Shown one piece after another: positions 44,754 through 52,528 of a stretch of 64,000 bases of DNA (the first letter of the stretch is position 1; every line of letters starts with the position of its first letter). Both the position numbers and the translations under genes were made by a program. The notes below the pieces were generated by a model. It was not told the DNA's origin. It did no database searches and was given only the letters and a program-made list of their open reading frames with translations. The DNA is taken from assembly GCA_964464965.1 (NCBI GenBank), contig CAYXHM010000006.1:62001-126000 (forward strand), given 5' to 3'. The stretch comes from UBA5543 sp964464965 (GTDB taxonomy: Bacteria; Bacteroidota; Bacteroidia; Chitinophagales; Chitinophagaceae).

Positions 44754-45517
44754 ACGTGGCTGTGGTCTAAAACTAAAGTGAGTAATCCTATTCCAAGACC
44801 GAGTAGTATGGCCAGTATCTTTTTGCCGGTCAGCATGTGGTGTTTAGTGCCGCTTTCAAAAAATATCGTAGTGGAAATATGAATAAAAGCACCTGCAACT
44901 ATTGGTATCAGCGACATTATCAATTGCGCTATGAAATTATAACTCATTCCCAGCATGTTGGCCATTATTCCAGACATAGGGGTTATTAATGAAAATAGCG
45001 CGAGCAATAAAATTGTTCTTGATTTTGAGCGTCCACTATCTATCAGCAGGGATGTAACCAGCATAGCTTCAGGTATTTTATGGGCGGCAACAGCCATGTA
45101 CAAAGCCGGTTCTGTAGCGCCCATGCGGTAATTAAAACCAAGGGGCAGCCCTTCCATAAATGCATGTATAGATAAACCCAGCATAATAGATGCAACAGGT
45201 ATATGATGGTGGCCTGGGTGATTGTGAACATGAACATGCCCATGCTCAACCCCATGTGTTAGCCTTTGTATAAACAACTGGATGAAAAAGCCTGCGAGCA
45301 GAAAAAAACCTGCCTTTGAGCCCAGTTCCTCAAATGTTTCGGGCAAGAGGTGCAATAGAGTCATGCTTAACAGAAAAGCGCCCGAAAATGCAAGCAGGTA
45401 TTGCATAGCATTGCCATTCAGTTTTTTTACCCACAATGGTAGGCTGCCCCCTAAGAGGGTTAAGAAAAACAAGCTGAGATTATATATGAAAGGCATTATA
45501 AAGGAGTGTATCTGCAA
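44750..45517 (-). CDS. ZIP family metal transporter
   Basis: The 255-residue protein has about eight hydrophobic segments, a His-rich loop (HGVEHGHVHVHNHPGHHH) and the ZIP signature SIHAFMEGLPLG and AVAAHKIPEAM, with the metal-site His residues. It imports zinc or another divalent metal. The start may be the Met seven codons later. It overlaps TraB/GumN by 4 nt and is divergent from yqgE. Confidence 0.88.
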   Translation of the reverse strand: MQIHSFIMPFIYNLSLFFLTLLGGSLPLWVKKLNGNAMQYLLAFSGAFLLSMTLLHLLPETFEELGSKAGFFLLAGFFIQLFIQRLTHGVEHGHVHVHNHPGHHHIPVASIMLGLSIHAFMEGLPLGFNYRMGATEPALYMAVAAHKIPEAMLVTSLLIDSGRSKSRTILLLALFSLITPMSGIMANMLGMSYNFIAQLIMSLIPIVAGAFIHISTTIFFESGTKHHMLTGKKILAILLGLGIGLLTLVLDHSHV

Positions 45518-45608
45518 TCTGCAAAGGTAAGGCCATTTACTATTTAATTACATGAAACAGGTATCCGTCTTGTTAAATTGTTTTATGTCGAACTTTTGTG
45601 ATGTGTGG

Positions 45609-45639
45609 TTGTTCTAATCACGCTATAGCGTTATATTTA
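45609..45639 (+). promoter_or_regulatory. Possible yqgE promoter
   Basis: TTG (45609-45611), a 20-bp spacer and TATATTTA (45632-45639, seven of eight matches) precede the ATG at 45648 by 8 bp. A CGCTATAGCG palindrome lies in the spacer and could bind a regulator. Confidence 0.45.
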
Positions 45640-45647
45640 CTTAAGGT

Positions 45648-46229
45648 ATGGATTTTAAGAAGATAAATAAACTAACAGACGACAAACTGCTTAAAGCAGG
45701 CAAATTACTTATTGCACAACCATTGCTGGCCGATGCCACTTTCGCCCGCACGGTAGTATTGTTGTGCGAACATGGAATAGAGGGGGCAATTGGTTTTGTC
45801 CTGAATCACCCTACAAGTATCAACCTTGGAGATTTAATGCCCGACATATATCCTTACGACCTGAATGTGAATCACGGAGGCCCGGTACAAATGGATACCT
45901 TGCACATATTACACCGCATACCCGAAACAATTGGCGGGCACCAGGTGAAAAAGGGGGTGTATTGGGGAGGCTCATTTGAACTTTTGCAGGATGTTGCCGG
46001 CGACAATGTACGCGCATCAAATAATATCCGGCTTTTCGTGGGCTATTCAGGCTGGTCTCCGGGGCAGTTGGAACGTGAGTTGAAAGAACGGTCATGGCTG
46101 ATAGGTGATGCTACCCCCGATATGATTTTTGATACCGAACCCCAGGATGTATGGAAGAAGGCTGTATTATCATTGGGCAACGAATACCGTTACCTGGCCA
46201 ATATGCCTACAGACCCCAATCTGAATTAA
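45648..46229 (+). CDS. yqgE: YqgE/AlgH family protein
   Basis: The 193-residue protein has the DUF179 pattern: GKLLIAQPLLADATFARTVVLL, GFVLNHPTSINLGDL, GGPVQMDTLHILH and FVGYSGWSPGQLERELKE. The family is conserved but its function is undefined; it was once linked to alginate regulation. The length is normal. It is a single gene before the lipoprotein-uvrC unit. Confidence 0.92.
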   Translation: MDFKKINKLTDDKLLKAGKLLIAQPLLADATFARTVVLLCEHGIEGAIGFVLNHPTSINLGDLMPDIYPYDLNVNHGGPVQMDTLHILHRIPETIGGHQVKKGVYWGGSFELLQDVAGDNVRASNNIRLFVGYSGWSPGQLERELKERSWLIGDATPDMIFDTEPQDVWKKAVLSLGNEYRYLANMPTDPNLN

Positions 46230-46258
46230 ATACAAGGTTAATAGTAAACAGGGTTTCC

Positions 46259-46266
46259 TAACTTTG
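46259..46266 (+). promoter_or_regulatory. -7 element for the lipoprotein-uvrC unit
   Basis: TAACTTTG is an exact TAnnTTTG match 21 bp upstream of the lipoprotein ATG at 46288. A -33 TTTG was not found at the expected spacing. Confidence 0.5.
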
Positions 46267-46287
46267 TTAATCTGTTACGTCAATACT

Positions 46288-46860
46288 ATGGTTGTAAGAT
46301 TATTATTTATTGCTTTCTTTCTTACTTTATTTTCCTGCAAAAAAGCAGATACCGCTAAAAATGATACAGGCGCTGAACTGAAAGGCGAATATTTTTCCAT
46401 AATAGAATTTGCACAGGACCAATGGATGGAAAATAGGGGCCAGCCGTTAGGTATTGTGAAAAAAGTATATTTCAATGGGATGGTTGACAGCACTATGACC
46501 AATGCTATAGAAATGGATTGGGCATCAGTGTTCAAAGTGTTTTTTGAGACTGATATAAGTGATGAGAAATTTTTGGGTCAATATGATTTTTCAGCTTTCG
46601 AAGAGCAAAGCACCACTTCAAAAAGCTTTTACTATGAGGCCAAGAATCCAAAACTATATACCAGGAAACTACAGATAATGGCTGATTACTTTTCGCACAA
46701 GATAACGTCAATATATATAGAAGCGCAAAAGACAGATAGGATTGGTACGAAAAATATAAAACTGTTCTATAGCCCCTTGGAAACTATTAGCATACACGAA
46801 ATAGAAACATCTAAAACAGGGGATAAGAAGGAGTTGCGGGTGGTGTATGAATTTTTATAA
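46288..46860 (+). CDS. Hypothetical lipoprotein
   Basis: The product of about 190 residues starts MVVRLLFIAFFLTLFSCKK, a lipoprotein signal with lipobox LFSC. The rest is a soluble domain with mixed strands and no known motif. I chose ATG at 46288; the longer in-frame start at 46264 lies within the promoter region. It ends 17 bp before uvrC and probably shares its transcript. Function is unknown. Confidence 0.7.
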   Translation: MVVRLLFIAFFLTLFSCKKADTAKNDTGAELKGEYFSIIEFAQDQWMENRGQPLGIVKKVYFNGMVDSTMTNAIEMDWASVFKVFFETDISDEKFLGQYDFSAFEEQSTTSKSFYYEAKNPKLYTRKLQIMADYFSHKITSIYIEAQKTDRIGTKNIKLFYSPLETISIHEIETSKTGDKKELRVVYEFL

Positions 46861-46877
46861 GAGAGAGAGGGAAGAGT

Positions 46878-48713
46878 ATGACCAGGGAGGAATTTAATGA
46901 TATATCGCAAACCATACCTCATCAGCCGGGCTGTTACAGGTATTACAATACCCAGGAGGAGTTATTGTATGTAGGGAAAGCCAAAGATCTTCGTAAGCGT
47001 GTATCGTCATATTTTAATAAGGCGGTGGCCAACTACAAAACCAGCCGGCTGGTAATGGATATAGCCCGTATAGAATATACGGTTACAAATACTGAACACG
47101 ACGCCTTCCTGCTGGAAAATTCACTGATAAAACGGTACCAGCCCCGTTTTAATATCGATCTGAAAGATGATAAATCTTACCCGTTCATTGTGATAAAAAA
47201 AGAACCATTCCCGCGTGTGTTCATTACCCGCAGGCTCATAAAAGATGGTTCAGAATATCTTGGGCCATTTACGGGAGTTGGCAGGGTAAGAGAATTATTG
47301 GGCCTTGTGCGCCAGTTGATACCACTTCGCACCTGCAACCTTAATTTATCTCCCGCAAACATTGCTCGTGGTAAATATAAAGTGTGCCTTGAATACCATA
47401 TTGGCAATTGCAGCGGACCCTGCCAGGCTTTTCAGTCTGAAACAGATTATGCAGAAAATCTGCAACAGGTACGCCATATACTAAAGGGAAATACCGGGGA
47501 GGTGATGAATTACCTGAAGGGGCAGATGATGGAGTATGCCGGTGATATGCAATTTGAGAAAGCCGCGGTATATAAAAAGAAGATAGAAGACCTGAACAGG
47601 TACACCAGCAAATCAGAAGTAGTAAATCCGCGGTTGGGCGATATGGATGTGGTAAGTATGGTAAGCGAGGAGGATAGGGCTTTTGTGAACTATATGATGG
47701 TTGCCGGTGGCAATATTGTATATTCTAAAAACCTGCGCGTAGATAAAAAGCTGGATGAAACCGATGCTGAAATATTATCTATAGCCTACGATAATCTGCG
47801 GAATACATTTGCCAGCAATACCAAAGAAGTACTGGCACCTTTCTTTATAGACCTTACAGATGAAACTGTAAAACTGAGCATACCTAAAATAGGGGATAAG
47901 AAAAAGCTGCTGGAGCTAAGCGAGAAAAATGCCCTGATGTTCCAGGAGGAGACTAAAAGGAAAGATACACTGCTGCTGGGCGGCGCTACAAGGGAGGGCA
48001 AAATGGAAGTGCTGGAGGAGCTACAGGATGCATTACAGCTTCCCGATCTGCCAATACACATAGAATGTTTTGATAACTCAAACTTCCAGGGAGCATACCC
48101 GGTATCTGCCATGGTATGTTTTAGGGATGGTGTGCCGTCCAAAAAAGATTACCGCCATTACCATATAAAAACTGTTGAAGGTATAAATGACTTTGCTTCT
48201 ATGTCGGAGGTTGTTTACCGCAGGTATAAACGCCTGATGGATGAAAACCAATCACTGCCGCAACTGGTGATAATAGATGGCGGTAAAGGGCAATTGAGCG
48301 CCGCAATGGAAAGTATTGAGAAGCTAGGGCTTACAGGACGTATGACTATAGTTGGGCTTGCTAAACGGGAAGAATCTATTTTCTTTCCCGGCGATAGTGA
48401 CCCGTTACAATTACCATATGATAGCCCCGCACATTTGCTGGTGCGTTATATTAGGGACGAGGTCCACCGGTTTGGTATCACCTTCCACCGGGATACACGC
48501 AGCAAAGGGACTTTTAAAAATGAATTGGAAGCTATCACCGGCATAGGTACCGCAACCGCAACGCAACTGCTTAAGGAGTTCCGTTCAGTAAAAAATATCA
48601 GTACACTTACAGAACGTGAACTGACCCGTGTAGTAGGGCAAAAAAAAGCGGGCATTGTCTGGAATTATTTTCATGCACATGAAGGTGATCCTACTGCGCC
48701 TGACGCTAAATAG
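46878..48713 (+). CDS. uvrC: Excinuclease ABC subunit C
   Basis: The 611-residue protein has the GIY-YIG domain (PGCYRYYNTQEELLYVGKAKDLRKR), a cysteine-containing segment (CLEYHIGNCSGPC), a UVR motif (QFEKAAVYKKKIEDL), the RNase H-like domain (IECFDNSNFQGAYPVSAMVCF, VIIDGGKGQL) and the C-terminal helix-hairpin-helix (ITGIGTATATQLLKEF). It makes both incisions in nucleotide excision repair. Length is normal. The start is ATG at 46878. Confidence 0.97.
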   Translation: MTREEFNDISQTIPHQPGCYRYYNTQEELLYVGKAKDLRKRVSSYFNKAVANYKTSRLVMDIARIEYTVTNTEHDAFLLENSLIKRYQPRFNIDLKDDKSYPFIVIKKEPFPRVFITRRLIKDGSEYLGPFTGVGRVRELLGLVRQLIPLRTCNLNLSPANIARGKYKVCLEYHIGNCSGPCQAFQSETDYAENLQQVRHILKGNTGEVMNYLKGQMMEYAGDMQFEKAAVYKKKIEDLNRYTSKSEVVNPRLGDMDVVSMVSEEDRAFVNYMMVAGGNIVYSKNLRVDKKLDETDAEILSIAYDNLRNTFASNTKEVLAPFFIDLTDETVKLSIPKIGDKKKLLELSEKNALMFQEETKRKDTLLLGGATREGKMEVLEELQDALQLPDLPIHIECFDNSNFQGAYPVSAMVCFRDGVPSKKDYRHYHIKTVEGINDFASMSEVVYRRYKRLMDENQSLPQLVIIDGGKGQLSAAMESIEKLGLTGRMTIVGLAKREESIFFPGDSDPLQLPYDSPAHLLVRYIRDEVHRFGITFHRDTRSKGTFKNELEAITGIGTATATQLLKEFRSVKNISTLTERELTRVVGQKKAGIVWNYFHAHEGDPTAPDAK

Positions 48714-48786
48714 TTTTTCAGGCCATATTAGGATTGTAACCATTTGTTGATTTGTCTGTTATGTCATAGTTGTAACACTGTGAATA

Positions 48787-48942
48787 ATGGAAGCGAATGG
48801 ACAATCAAAAAATAATATCATTACACTTATAGGGCTTACCTTATTGGTAGTAATAATTATTATTTGCGGGACACTATACCTTACAAAGCCTGATGATAAA
48901 CAATTTAATATTATTTCGGTGCCTGTGAGCGATACTGCGTGA
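48787..48942 (+). CDS. Small single-helix membrane protein (51 aa)
   Basis: An ATG at 48787 opens 51 codons ending in TGA at 48940-48942. The product has a polar start (MEANGQSKNN), one strong helix (IITLIGLTLLVVIIIICGTLYL) and a polar tail of about 20 residues. Topology is that of a single-pass membrane microprotein. It follows uvrC by 73 bp and is the last plausible gene before the accessory region. Function is unknown. Confidence 0.5.
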   Translation: MEANGQSKNNIITLIGLTLLVVIIIICGTLYLTKPDDKQFNIISVPVSDTA

Positions 48943-49023
48943 ATAAGTGTTTTTCTATAAAAGATAGTGGAACATTTTTTTGTTACCTGGGGAGGGTTGC
49001 CACTAATAGACAATATAAAGTTT

Positions 49024-49140
49024 AGTAGCCTCACAGGAACTTCTTCCCTGTTTCCTTAGTGTAAAAAGTAGTAGCCTCGACAGGAACTTCTTCCCTGTTT
49101 CCTTAGTGTAAAAAGTAGTAGCCTCGACAGGAATCGAACG
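49024..49140. repeat. 47-bp tandem repeat with tRNA 3'-end-like core (candidate attachment-site scars)
   Basis: Units start at 49024, 49070 and 49117, with periods of 46 and 47 bp; the third is truncated after about 23 bp. Each begins AGTAGCCTCGACAGGAA. Read on the minus strand the third copy gives GTTCGATTCCTGTCGAGGC, which looks like a tRNA T-loop, T-stem 3' strand and acceptor 3' strand. There is no matching 5' half, so it is not an intact tRNA. Such displaced 3' ends are left by tyrosine-integrase elements. Confidence 0.7.
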
Positions 49141-49450
49141 GTGTTCGAACCTATAAGACTGATGCGGTTTTCAGTGTTTTATTTTTGGAAACGCCATGAA
49201 AGACGCAACCTTATAAAACTTTTACTATCAGCATTTCAAGTGGTCACGACGAGACATGAACTTTTCAAGTAACACGCTCTTTTAGAGACTTTTATAAATG
49301 AATTATACCTAAAACGCCACGAAATACGACATTTAACGCATAATCTTCTAAAAGTGGTCTCGACGGGAAATGAACGACGCTACAAACGCACTCTGTCAGA
49401 GATACTTATAAAAAATCATGAGCTGAACGTCACGAATGACGAAACGGATT
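49118..49450. repeat. Degenerate 113-124-bp repeats with tRNA-like ends
   Basis: Three diverged copies begin near 49118, 49240 and 49354, each with a form of GTGGTCTCGACGGGAAATGAAC. Each carries a second shared block, AACGCCACGAAATACG-like, at 49189, 49313 and 49426. The 5' block read backward again resembles a tRNA 3' end (CCCGTCGAGACCAC). They look like old, decayed junctions of repeated integration. Confidence 0.5.
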
Positions 49451-49587
49451 TTACTGATAAATAAAGAACCAAATCAAATTAGCGAAAGCTATTGCCTGCT
49501 ACACAACTTGAAATCATGCAAAGAACAATGGCATTTCCATGTCAACTCTAAGGTACGAAATTACTAAGTACAAATCAACGGTATATA

Positions 49588-49618
49588 ACAAAAATGCCAG
49601 CTTGAAATTGCTGGCATT
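49588..49618 (-). terminator. Terminator of the minus-strand accessory operon
   Basis: AATGCCAGC (49593-49601), 8-nt loop and GCTGGCATT (49610-49618) form a 9-bp stem. On the minus strand it is followed by T5 and lies 24 bp after the last gene's stop. Confidence 0.82.
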
Positions 49619-49642
49619 CTGAGCTTAAACTTAAGAAGCAGG

Positions 49643-49936
49643 TTAGTTCATTTTCAATAAATGAACTTTACTACCATAACCAGGATGATAGGACGGAATG
49701 TAAATGAGGTACCCAAATTCTTCCAATTCCATAATACATTTATGATAGGTTACAAAACTCTTGATTTTTGCGAACCTCATAACCTTCTTCCTGGATATTT
49801 GAATGGACTCAGAAAAAAGGTTGCCTGTTGCCAGTTGCATAATACTAAATAAGACGGCCAGATGCCAAACGGTTAATCGTTTGTCAATGGCCAACATAAA
49901 CAGATATTCCCGAAATTCAAGCGCACCCATTTTCAC
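49643..49936 (-). CDS. Winged-helix-like regulator of a mobile element
   Basis: The 97-residue protein has a helical pattern with ISRKKVMRFAKIKSFVTYHKCI followed by a short hairpin (EEFGYLIYIPSYHPGYGSKVHLL), the form of a small winged-helix DNA-binding protein. It is a paralogue of the gene at 51036 (shared pattern IAKI.S..TY.K.I.EL..+GYI.Y.PS). It overlaps the HTH_17 gene by 4 nt. The family occurs in Bacteroidota integrative elements; the exact role is unknown. Confidence 0.6.
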   Translation of the reverse strand: MKMGALEFREYLFMLAIDKRLTVWHLAVLFSIMQLATGNLFSESIQISRKKVMRFAKIKSFVTYHKCIMELEEFGYLIYIPSYHPGYGSKVHLLKMN

Positions 49937-50199
49937 TTTGTTTTAAGATTTGTGAATAGTGCGGAGATTTCGTGCCTGTTATAATACCAACTTCCACCGA
50001 TCTTCTTTGGTTTCAGATGTCCGTTAATGCGCAAATTTTGCAGTGTTCCGGGAGAAACGTCCAATAGTTTCCTTACCTGCTTGCTTTTTATCCAGTCTGC
50101 TGCTTCTTCTTTTTTTTCTGGTCTATCCAATAATTTCCTGATGTCATCCATCAGTTGTATTTTAAAAACCTGTAAATCGTCCTTAGTCACTAAATCCAT
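49933..50199 (-). CDS. HTH_17 (excisionase-like) protein
   Basis: The 88-residue protein ends in a MerR-like/HTH_17 domain: ADWIKSKQVRKLLDVSPGTLQNLRINGHL and KPKKIGGSWYYNRHEI. This form is common as excisionase-like or regulatory proteins of Bacteroidota conjugative and integrative elements. It overlaps the following winged-helix gene by 4 nt. No integrase is within the window. Confidence 0.8.
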   Translation of the reverse strand: MDLVTKDDLQVFKIQLMDDIRKLLDRPEKKEEAADWIKSKQVRKLLDVSPGTLQNLRINGHLKPKKIGGSWYYNRHEISALFTNLKTK

Positions 50200-50269
50200 A
50201 TCAAATTGATTTACGTTCCAATATTATATTTAAAGCAATGGAATATCTCTATCCCATTGCCCTGTTGTT

Positions 50270-51103
50270 TTAATTTCCCGGAATCCCGTAAGAAATATAA
50301 TTGCTCATCCATTCACTATCACCCGCGGCTTTACCTGCAGCGCCCCTTAGGCTACCTCCAACGTATCCGCTTGCAGCCCCTCCTATATCCGCAGAAATTG
50401 TAGCTACAGCTCGTATGATTCCTTTAAGCGTAATCCTTGCGGTATCTCCTCCTTCAACCGGCTGTGGCTGTATATCAGGATCATCACTTATTCCTATTGT
50501 CCAGTACCAGGTGGAATACCTTGCAACGGAAGCAGCCATTTGAAGTTTAAGCCTGTCATCATTCGCTAAGAGCTCATCCGCTTTAAACTGCATCTCCATC
50601 TCTTTTACTATTCCCTTAAATCTTGCATACGAAAAGTCGGGCTGGGAAACCTGCTCCTTTACAACTAAAAGCAGATCAATAAAATATTGCCTGCCATAAT
50701 CCGATAAAGTACTGCGGCTTACCAACTCATCCAGGTAGGCTTGAATGCCATCAGTATCTCGCCAGTTTGTAGTTGAAATTGGCAACTCAGGCAGCTGATA
50801 ACCCCAGCGAGTTAATGCAAACTCATTTACAAGACCTGAAATTTCAGGTTCAGACAGGGGCGATGATTTGTCCGTCCGGTTCGCATCTATAAAGTCCAGT
50901 ATCTCATTATGCCATATACCAATGCTATCATATCTATTTTCCGGATTAGAGGGCACCATCGTTATTGATTGTAAAACAGGCTCAGCTATATTGCTATTCA
51001 TGCTGGTCATTGCTGCTTTAGTTACTTCGGCATCTTTACGGCATGCGTAAAATATGCTCGCTATCCCCACCAGGATGGCTATTATTTTCATTTTTGTTTT
51101 CAT
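50270..51103 (-). CDS. Lipoprotein with glycine-rich hydrophobic C-terminus
   Basis: The 277-residue protein starts with a lipoprotein signal (MKTKMKIIAILVGIASIFYAC, lipobox FYAC). The middle is a helical domain with no recognised motif. The last about 55 residues are small-residue-rich and moderately hydrophobic (RAVATISADIGGAASGYVGG, then SLRGAAGKAAGDSEW), resembling GxxxG segments of bacteriocin-like or membrane-inserting peptides. It overlaps the end of the winged-helix gene by 68 nt. It could be an immunity, toxin or surface protein; no function is assigned. Confidence 0.6.
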   Translation of the reverse strand: MKTKMKIIAILVGIASIFYACRKDAEVTKAAMTSMNSNIAEPVLQSITMVPSNPENRYDSIGIWHNEILDFIDANRTDKSSPLSEPEISGLVNEFALTRWGYQLPELPISTTNWRDTDGIQAYLDELVSRSTLSDYGRQYFIDLLLVVKEQVSQPDFSYARFKGIVKEMEMQFKADELLANDDRLKLQMAASVARYSTWYWTIGISDDPDIQPQPVEGGDTARITLKGIIRAVATISADIGGAASGYVGGSLRGAAGKAAGDSEWMSNYISYGIPGN

Positions 51104-51428
51104 GTCTGTTATGTATGTTTTGGATTTTATTGTTATTTGTATCGGGTAGTAATGTAATCATGCTGCCATATAAATGGTATCTGGAAGGTGAATACTTAAT
51201 ATAACCATAGTCGGAAAGTTCTTTGATTACCTTGTAGTAGGTTGAAGCACTTGATATTTTTGCTATGTGCATTATATCGCTACGAAACATGATGCACTTG
51301 CCGTTGTTCCCAAACTTAGTGCAACAATGTGCCATAACGGAAAAAACACCTATGTGGACGATACTCACCCTTGGGTCTTTATGTATCCTTTCCAGGAATG
51401 CTGTTATCCAATGTTCAACTGCCATCAT
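51036..51428 (-). CDS. Winged-helix-like regulator, longer paralogue
   Basis: The 130-residue protein has the same core as the 49643 gene (IAKISSASTYYKVIKELSDYG then YIKYSPSRYHLYGSMITLL) with a polar 35-residue tail that extends into the signal-peptide region of the overlapping lipoprotein gene. It starts 1 nt into the end of the DUF3945-like gene. It is probably a DNA-binding regulator of the accessory element. Confidence 0.6.
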   Translation of the reverse strand: MMAVEHWITAFLERIHKDPRVSIVHIGVFSVMAHCCTKFGNNGKCIMFRSDIMHIAKISSASTYYKVIKELSDYGYIKYSPSRYHLYGSMITLLPDTNNNKIQNIHNRHENKNENNSHPGGDSEHILRMP

Positions 51429-52495
51429 TATTTTACTATCCCAATTCGATTTTTTGTCGATATACTTTCCTCTTTCTTAGCAGTTTTATTTACATCCGGG
51501 TTTAACATTATACTTTTCTGCTTCTTCAGGTTTTCCTGTTTGCCAAGTGCTTCAGTAAGTGTTATTTTTTTTCCCTCAGGATTTAATAGGTTTAAAGTTC
51601 TGTTAGCATTGATCTCAATAAAATAAGCATGTTCCTTTCCCTTGTTGAGAATTGTCACCTCCATCCGCTCTCCATTTTTCAATCCTTTTTCAAGCCCGGC
51701 TGTAGCAACGGAAAACCGATTTTCCTTTATCGGCAGCTTTTCTAATTCGGTCAGTATATCCGGTCCTGATTTCGTTTCAAGACTTCGCAACCGGAGGTTT
51801 CCTTTAGCATCTTTATCATTGAAATCTACAGACAGCCACTTATTACCATTAGCAGTTTTAACTTGCACTAACCGGCCTGAAAGCAGGTTATAGAGCTGCT
51901 TAGGGTCAGGTTGTTGATTGCCTGTGGCCAGGGACAGCATGTGCTTCATCTTACCTGTATCATCCATAATCCCAACCGTATAGTGACTGAATCTGGTTTG
52001 TCCTGAGTCATTCTTTGAGAATTCCAGCGAATAATGCAATTGTTCCTTTTCATTGATATGTTTTACCAATGGTATGGAGAACTCCTTTTGTCCAAGCCCA
52101 ATTTTCTGGTCTAACTTTTCAATTGCTTGTCTAAACCCTGCCTTTTCAAGTTCAGCGCCCAGCCTATGCCTGTCCTGTACATTCCCCGGTGGTTTGACAA
52201 GGACTACTACCAGTTTATTAAACGCACTCACAAGCCGTATGAAATTCCTTTTCAGCCGGTTTGGATATAGTTCCTTTTCCAGTTGCATTCGCTCTTGTTG
52301 AAGCAAGCTCCGAGTCAACCGTTCATCGCTGTTCGCGGTCCAGCGGTACCTGGAATATAATTGTTCAAGGTGGTTCAGCTTTTCCTTTTTGAATGCCCTG
52401 CTGTGAAGAATAGAAGGAGAGAACAACTTTGAAAACCGTTGCTCCCTGCCTTGCCAATGCTTCATCTCGATCTCTAACCTGTTTGCCTTTTGCAT
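51428..52495 (-). CDS. DUF3945-like protein of conjugative-element type
   Basis: The 355-residue soluble protein has a basic coiled N-terminal part. After it come segments like those around DUF3945 domains: EQLHYSLEFSKNDSGQTRFSH, a QLYNLLSGRLVQVKTANGNK core and VDFNDKDAKGNLRLRSLE. DUF3945 proteins occur next to topoisomerase and mobilisation genes of Bacteroidota ICEs; their function is undefined. It is 33 bp downstream of the FecR-DUF3945 chimera and shares the family, so the pair may derive from one element. Confidence 0.6.
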   Translation of the reverse strand: MQKANRLEIEMKHWQGREQRFSKLFSPSILHSRAFKKEKLNHLEQLYSRYRWTANSDERLTRSLLQQERMQLEKELYPNRLKRNFIRLVSAFNKLVVVLVKPPGNVQDRHRLGAELEKAGFRQAIEKLDQKIGLGQKEFSIPLVKHINEKEQLHYSLEFSKNDSGQTRFSHYTVGIMDDTGKMKHMLSLATGNQQPDPKQLYNLLSGRLVQVKTANGNKWLSVDFNDKDAKGNLRLRSLETKSGPDILTELEKLPIKENRFSVATAGLEKGLKNGERMEVTILNKGKEHAYFIEINANRTLNLLNPEGKKITLTEALGKQENLKKQKSIMLNPDVNKTAKKEESISTKNRIGIVK

Positions 52496-52528
52496 GACAG
52501 AAATTTTTAACCTATTGTCTAAAGACTA

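Larger units (their letters stand above)
48943..49642. other. Gene-free boundary region between uvrC side and accessory region
   Basis: These 700 bp carry no ORF I would support. They contain the 47-bp tandem repeats, the degenerate 113-124-bp repeats and a terminator. The region separates core genes on the left from accessory genes on the right and is the probable edge of an integrated element. Confidence 0.6.

Noticed and set aside
49024..49140. CRISPR array
   Set aside because: The repeats are directly tandem without unique spacers and number fewer than three full copies; no cas genes are present.
49118..49230. Intact tRNA gene on the minus strand
   Set aside because: The T-loop and acceptor 3' strand are present, but the 5' T-stem does not pair and no anticodon arm or acceptor 5' strand can be found.
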